From contig NC_014414.1 of assembly GCF_000152825.2 (NCBI RefSeq), positions 2,108,001-2,172,000 of the forward strand: a DNA stretch of 64,000 nt, in the 5' to 3' direction. The notes under the pieces are model-generated. The model did not search any database and had not been told where the DNA came from. It saw nothing but the letters and a program-made list of their open reading frames with translations. The position numbers and the translations under genes were made by a program. Positions within the stretch are counted from its first letter, which is position 1, and the number at the start of each line of letters is the position of its first letter. Origin of the DNA: Parvularcula bermudensis HTCC2503 (lineage in GTDB: Bacteria; Pseudomonadota; Alphaproteobacteria; Caulobacterales; Parvularculaceae). This document shows positions 62,912 through 64,000 of the stretch, in pieces.

Positions 62912-63346
62912 TTAGACAAAATATTGCAATCGTAATTGACCTCTGAATATTTTGCCATTATCACAATGAAATCCATACTTCATTCCGGGGATAAAATTTG
63001 TTGTGAAGCCCACAGGACCATCGCCAATTATACGTCCGTCAAATTGAGCAATTATGGGATCGCTGCCTGTGTTTATGGGAACGATACTCTGCTGGAAAAG
63101 GATATTATCGATTCCTCCTAGCCTTTTGACACTTACACTTAGGGTACCCATATTCGTTGTTAGACAGCCAAAACGATTATGAACAGTGAAGTATTCCACT
63201 TCACGGTCATTGTTATCACTATAATTAAGTTCGTATACGAGCCCAGGTACAAATACGCCTGGCGCATTTTCGTGTGAGCTAATTCCCTCAGGTGATGACA
63301 AAATTGTTGCTTGAACTACGGTGTCCCCCCACTGGTGCTTTGCCAC
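62912..63346 (-). CDS. Orphan AT-rich ORF, unknown protein
   Basis: A 144-residue frame beginning at GTG just after an in-frame TAA, with no clear Shine-Dalgarno. The protein has a balanced, coding-like composition, with blocks VFVPGLVYELNYSDNNDREV and GPVGFTTNFIPGMKYGFHCD suggesting beta strands. I recognise no family, and no signal peptide or helix is visible. Base composition is far more AT-rich than the surrounding genes, and an IS3 remnant lies next to it, both signs of lateral transfer. It could be a truncated gene whose 5' part was lost at the TAA. Confidence 0.5.
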   Translation of the reverse strand: MAKHQWGDTVVQATILSSPEGISSHENAPGVFVPGLVYELNYSDNNDREVEYFTVHNRFGCLTTNMGTLSVSVKRLGGIDNILFQQSIVPINTGSDPIIAQFDGRIIGDGPVGFTTNFIPGMKYGFHCDNGKIFRGQLRLQYFV

Positions 63347-63355
63347 TTAGGGTGA

Positions 63356-63544
63356 ATGCTAAATCCGAAGCGCACAAGCTATAATTGCATGGCGCATAAT
63401 CATCGCTTGATTTTTCGGCGTGTGAGGATGGAGGCAGAGCCTACATCCATATCGAAGGGGCGTTCCAAGCCGTGTCCGTCATGGAAGAACGGCTATTGTG
63501 AGAGTTTCAACACTCGAGGCCCTTTTCGTGGGGGACATTATTGA
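63356..63544 (+). pseudogene. IS3-family transposase (orfB) remnant
   Basis: The frame ends KPCPSWKNGYCESFNTRGP, which is the signature of the integrase-core end of IS3-family OrfB proteins (SPWENGYCESFNxR...). Only about 20 residues around it look like transposase; the C-terminal part diverges after the Arg (GPFRGGHY, then stop), and the upstream DDE residues are absent. So this is a decayed fragment, not a working element. Inverted-repeat ends were not identified. Confidence 0.7.
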
Positions 63545-63573
63545 GAGGCCAACTCACCGGGGAAGGGGAGGCC

Positions 63574-63828
63574 TTAATAGCACCGGAAGGTGCGATACTC
63601 CCACCCCGCGGCGGAGAGGGCCGGTTGCTGTGGCGCTGGCGTGGCTCTGACATACCCTTTGGCCCGGCACTGATTGGTCCCGGCCGCGTAGAGCTCAGAC
63701 TGATTGTAATTATCAGGGTCATATTGCACGGTGACCACCGCATTCGGGTCGTAAGTATAAGGGGGGACAGATCCGCATGTCCCCAAGACGGTGACCGGAA
63801 GGAAAGCCAGCAAGCTCTTTTTATTCAT
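63574..63828 (-). CDS. Small putative lipoprotein, unknown
   Basis: An 84-residue protein with a hydrophobic leader (SLLAFLPVTVLGTCGS) ending at a cysteine that may be lipidated, although the lipobox VLGTC is not ideal. The mature part has NQCRAKGYV and WEYRTFRCY, whose two cysteines may pair. I do not recognise the family. GC content is back to the level of the main chromosome. GGGG lies a few bases before the ATG. Confidence 0.55.
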   Translation of the reverse strand: MNKKSLLAFLPVTVLGTCGSVPPYTYDPNAVVTVQYDPDNYNQSELYAAGTNQCRAKGYVRATPAPQQPALSAAGWEYRTFRCY

Positions 63829-64000
63829 GACCCCACGCCCGTACTGCTACCCGCAGCTGAGTGTGGTCGAGGGCGCGATCAGACGCAAGAGATCAAACGA
63901 GATCCCCCTTATCCGCCATAAGGATCAAGGGAAATTGGGGGGAAGAGATTTCCTCTTCCCCCCACAAACACCCCTATGAATGATTATGCGGCGTTCGAGG
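63829..64000. other. Gene-free stretch at the window end
   Basis: No complete gene is supported. A frame opens at ATG 63973-63977 region (reading MNDYAAFE) and runs off the window end, but it has no good Shine-Dalgarno and only eight codons are visible, so it may or may not be a gene start. The preceding bases should hold the promoter of the minus-strand lipoprotein gene. Confidence 0.3.

Overview
The window is GC-rich chromosomal DNA from an aerobic, Gram-negative alphaproteobacterium. The evidence is an alphaproteobacterial-type cytochrome bc1 operon (petABC), the split three-part transhydrogenase (pntAA/pntAB/pntB), oxygen-dependent hemF, a CarD/fdxA pair, CobT, a DUF2093 protein, an sdhE gene and an SOS box of the alphaproteobacterial GTTC-N7-GTTC form. 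Gene content resembles marine Parvularcula/Caulobacter-like lineages; that placement is inference from memory, not a search. About 64 protein genes and one tRNA gene are supported. Genes are packed tightly, many neighbours overlap by 1-4 bases, and I found no gene-free stretch above 300 bases.

Layout. 0-2 kb: the end of a surface-polysaccharide locus of the XrtA/PEP-CTERM-associated type (truncated FemAB-like protein and a glycosyltransferase). 2-16.4 kb: housekeeping genes (hemF, a LbtU-like porin, DUF2093 protein, M23 peptidase, dihydroorotase, Nudix hydrolase, patatin plus 3-hydroxybutyrate dehydrogenase, a DUF900 hydrolase, hisS, bipA). 16.5-18 kb: a Y-family DNA polymerase behind a clear SOS promoter. 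18-22 kb: petABC with mtnP coupled to its end. 22-25.5 kb: PilZ protein, tRNA-Val, an SDR with a very small DUF2256 zinc-ribbon gene, ndk and an EF-hand protein. 25.5-30 kb: a TRAP transporter operon of the TakP (2-oxoacid) type with a CPBP membrane-protease-like gene inside it and rlmB at its end. 30-39.3 kb: rnr, an NlpD-like protein, DUF3108, rpmB, a phytase-like esterase and cobT.

39.4-46 kb is the most unusual region: six same-strand genes, each start overlapping the previous stop by four bases. They are a phosphopantetheinyl transferase, a free-standing adenylation-carrier protein didomain whose pocket residues read as a glycine code, two alpha/beta hydrolases with non-serine nucleophile elbows, a Wzx-type flippase and a glycosyltransferase. 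I read this as a machine that charges glycine onto a carrier protein and links it to export of a cell-surface glycan, probably a variant of the exosortase-A-associated EPS locus. It is flanked on both sides by von Willebrand A proteins (CobT and a CoxE-like protein) that lack their usual AAA+ partners nearby.

46-56 kb: signalling genes (a degenerate GAF histidine kinase, a LOV blue-light histidine kinase, an NtrC-type regulator), aminopeptidase P, a CarD protein with a long histone-H1-like N-terminal tail, ferredoxin, sdhE and carbonic anhydrase. 56-61 kb: the pnt operon with an alcohol dehydrogenase and a thioesterase inserted between pntAB and pntB. 61-64 kb: a nitroreductase, gpmA, then an AT-rich patch with an orphan ORF and the remnant of an IS3-family transposase, which marks a mobile-element scar.
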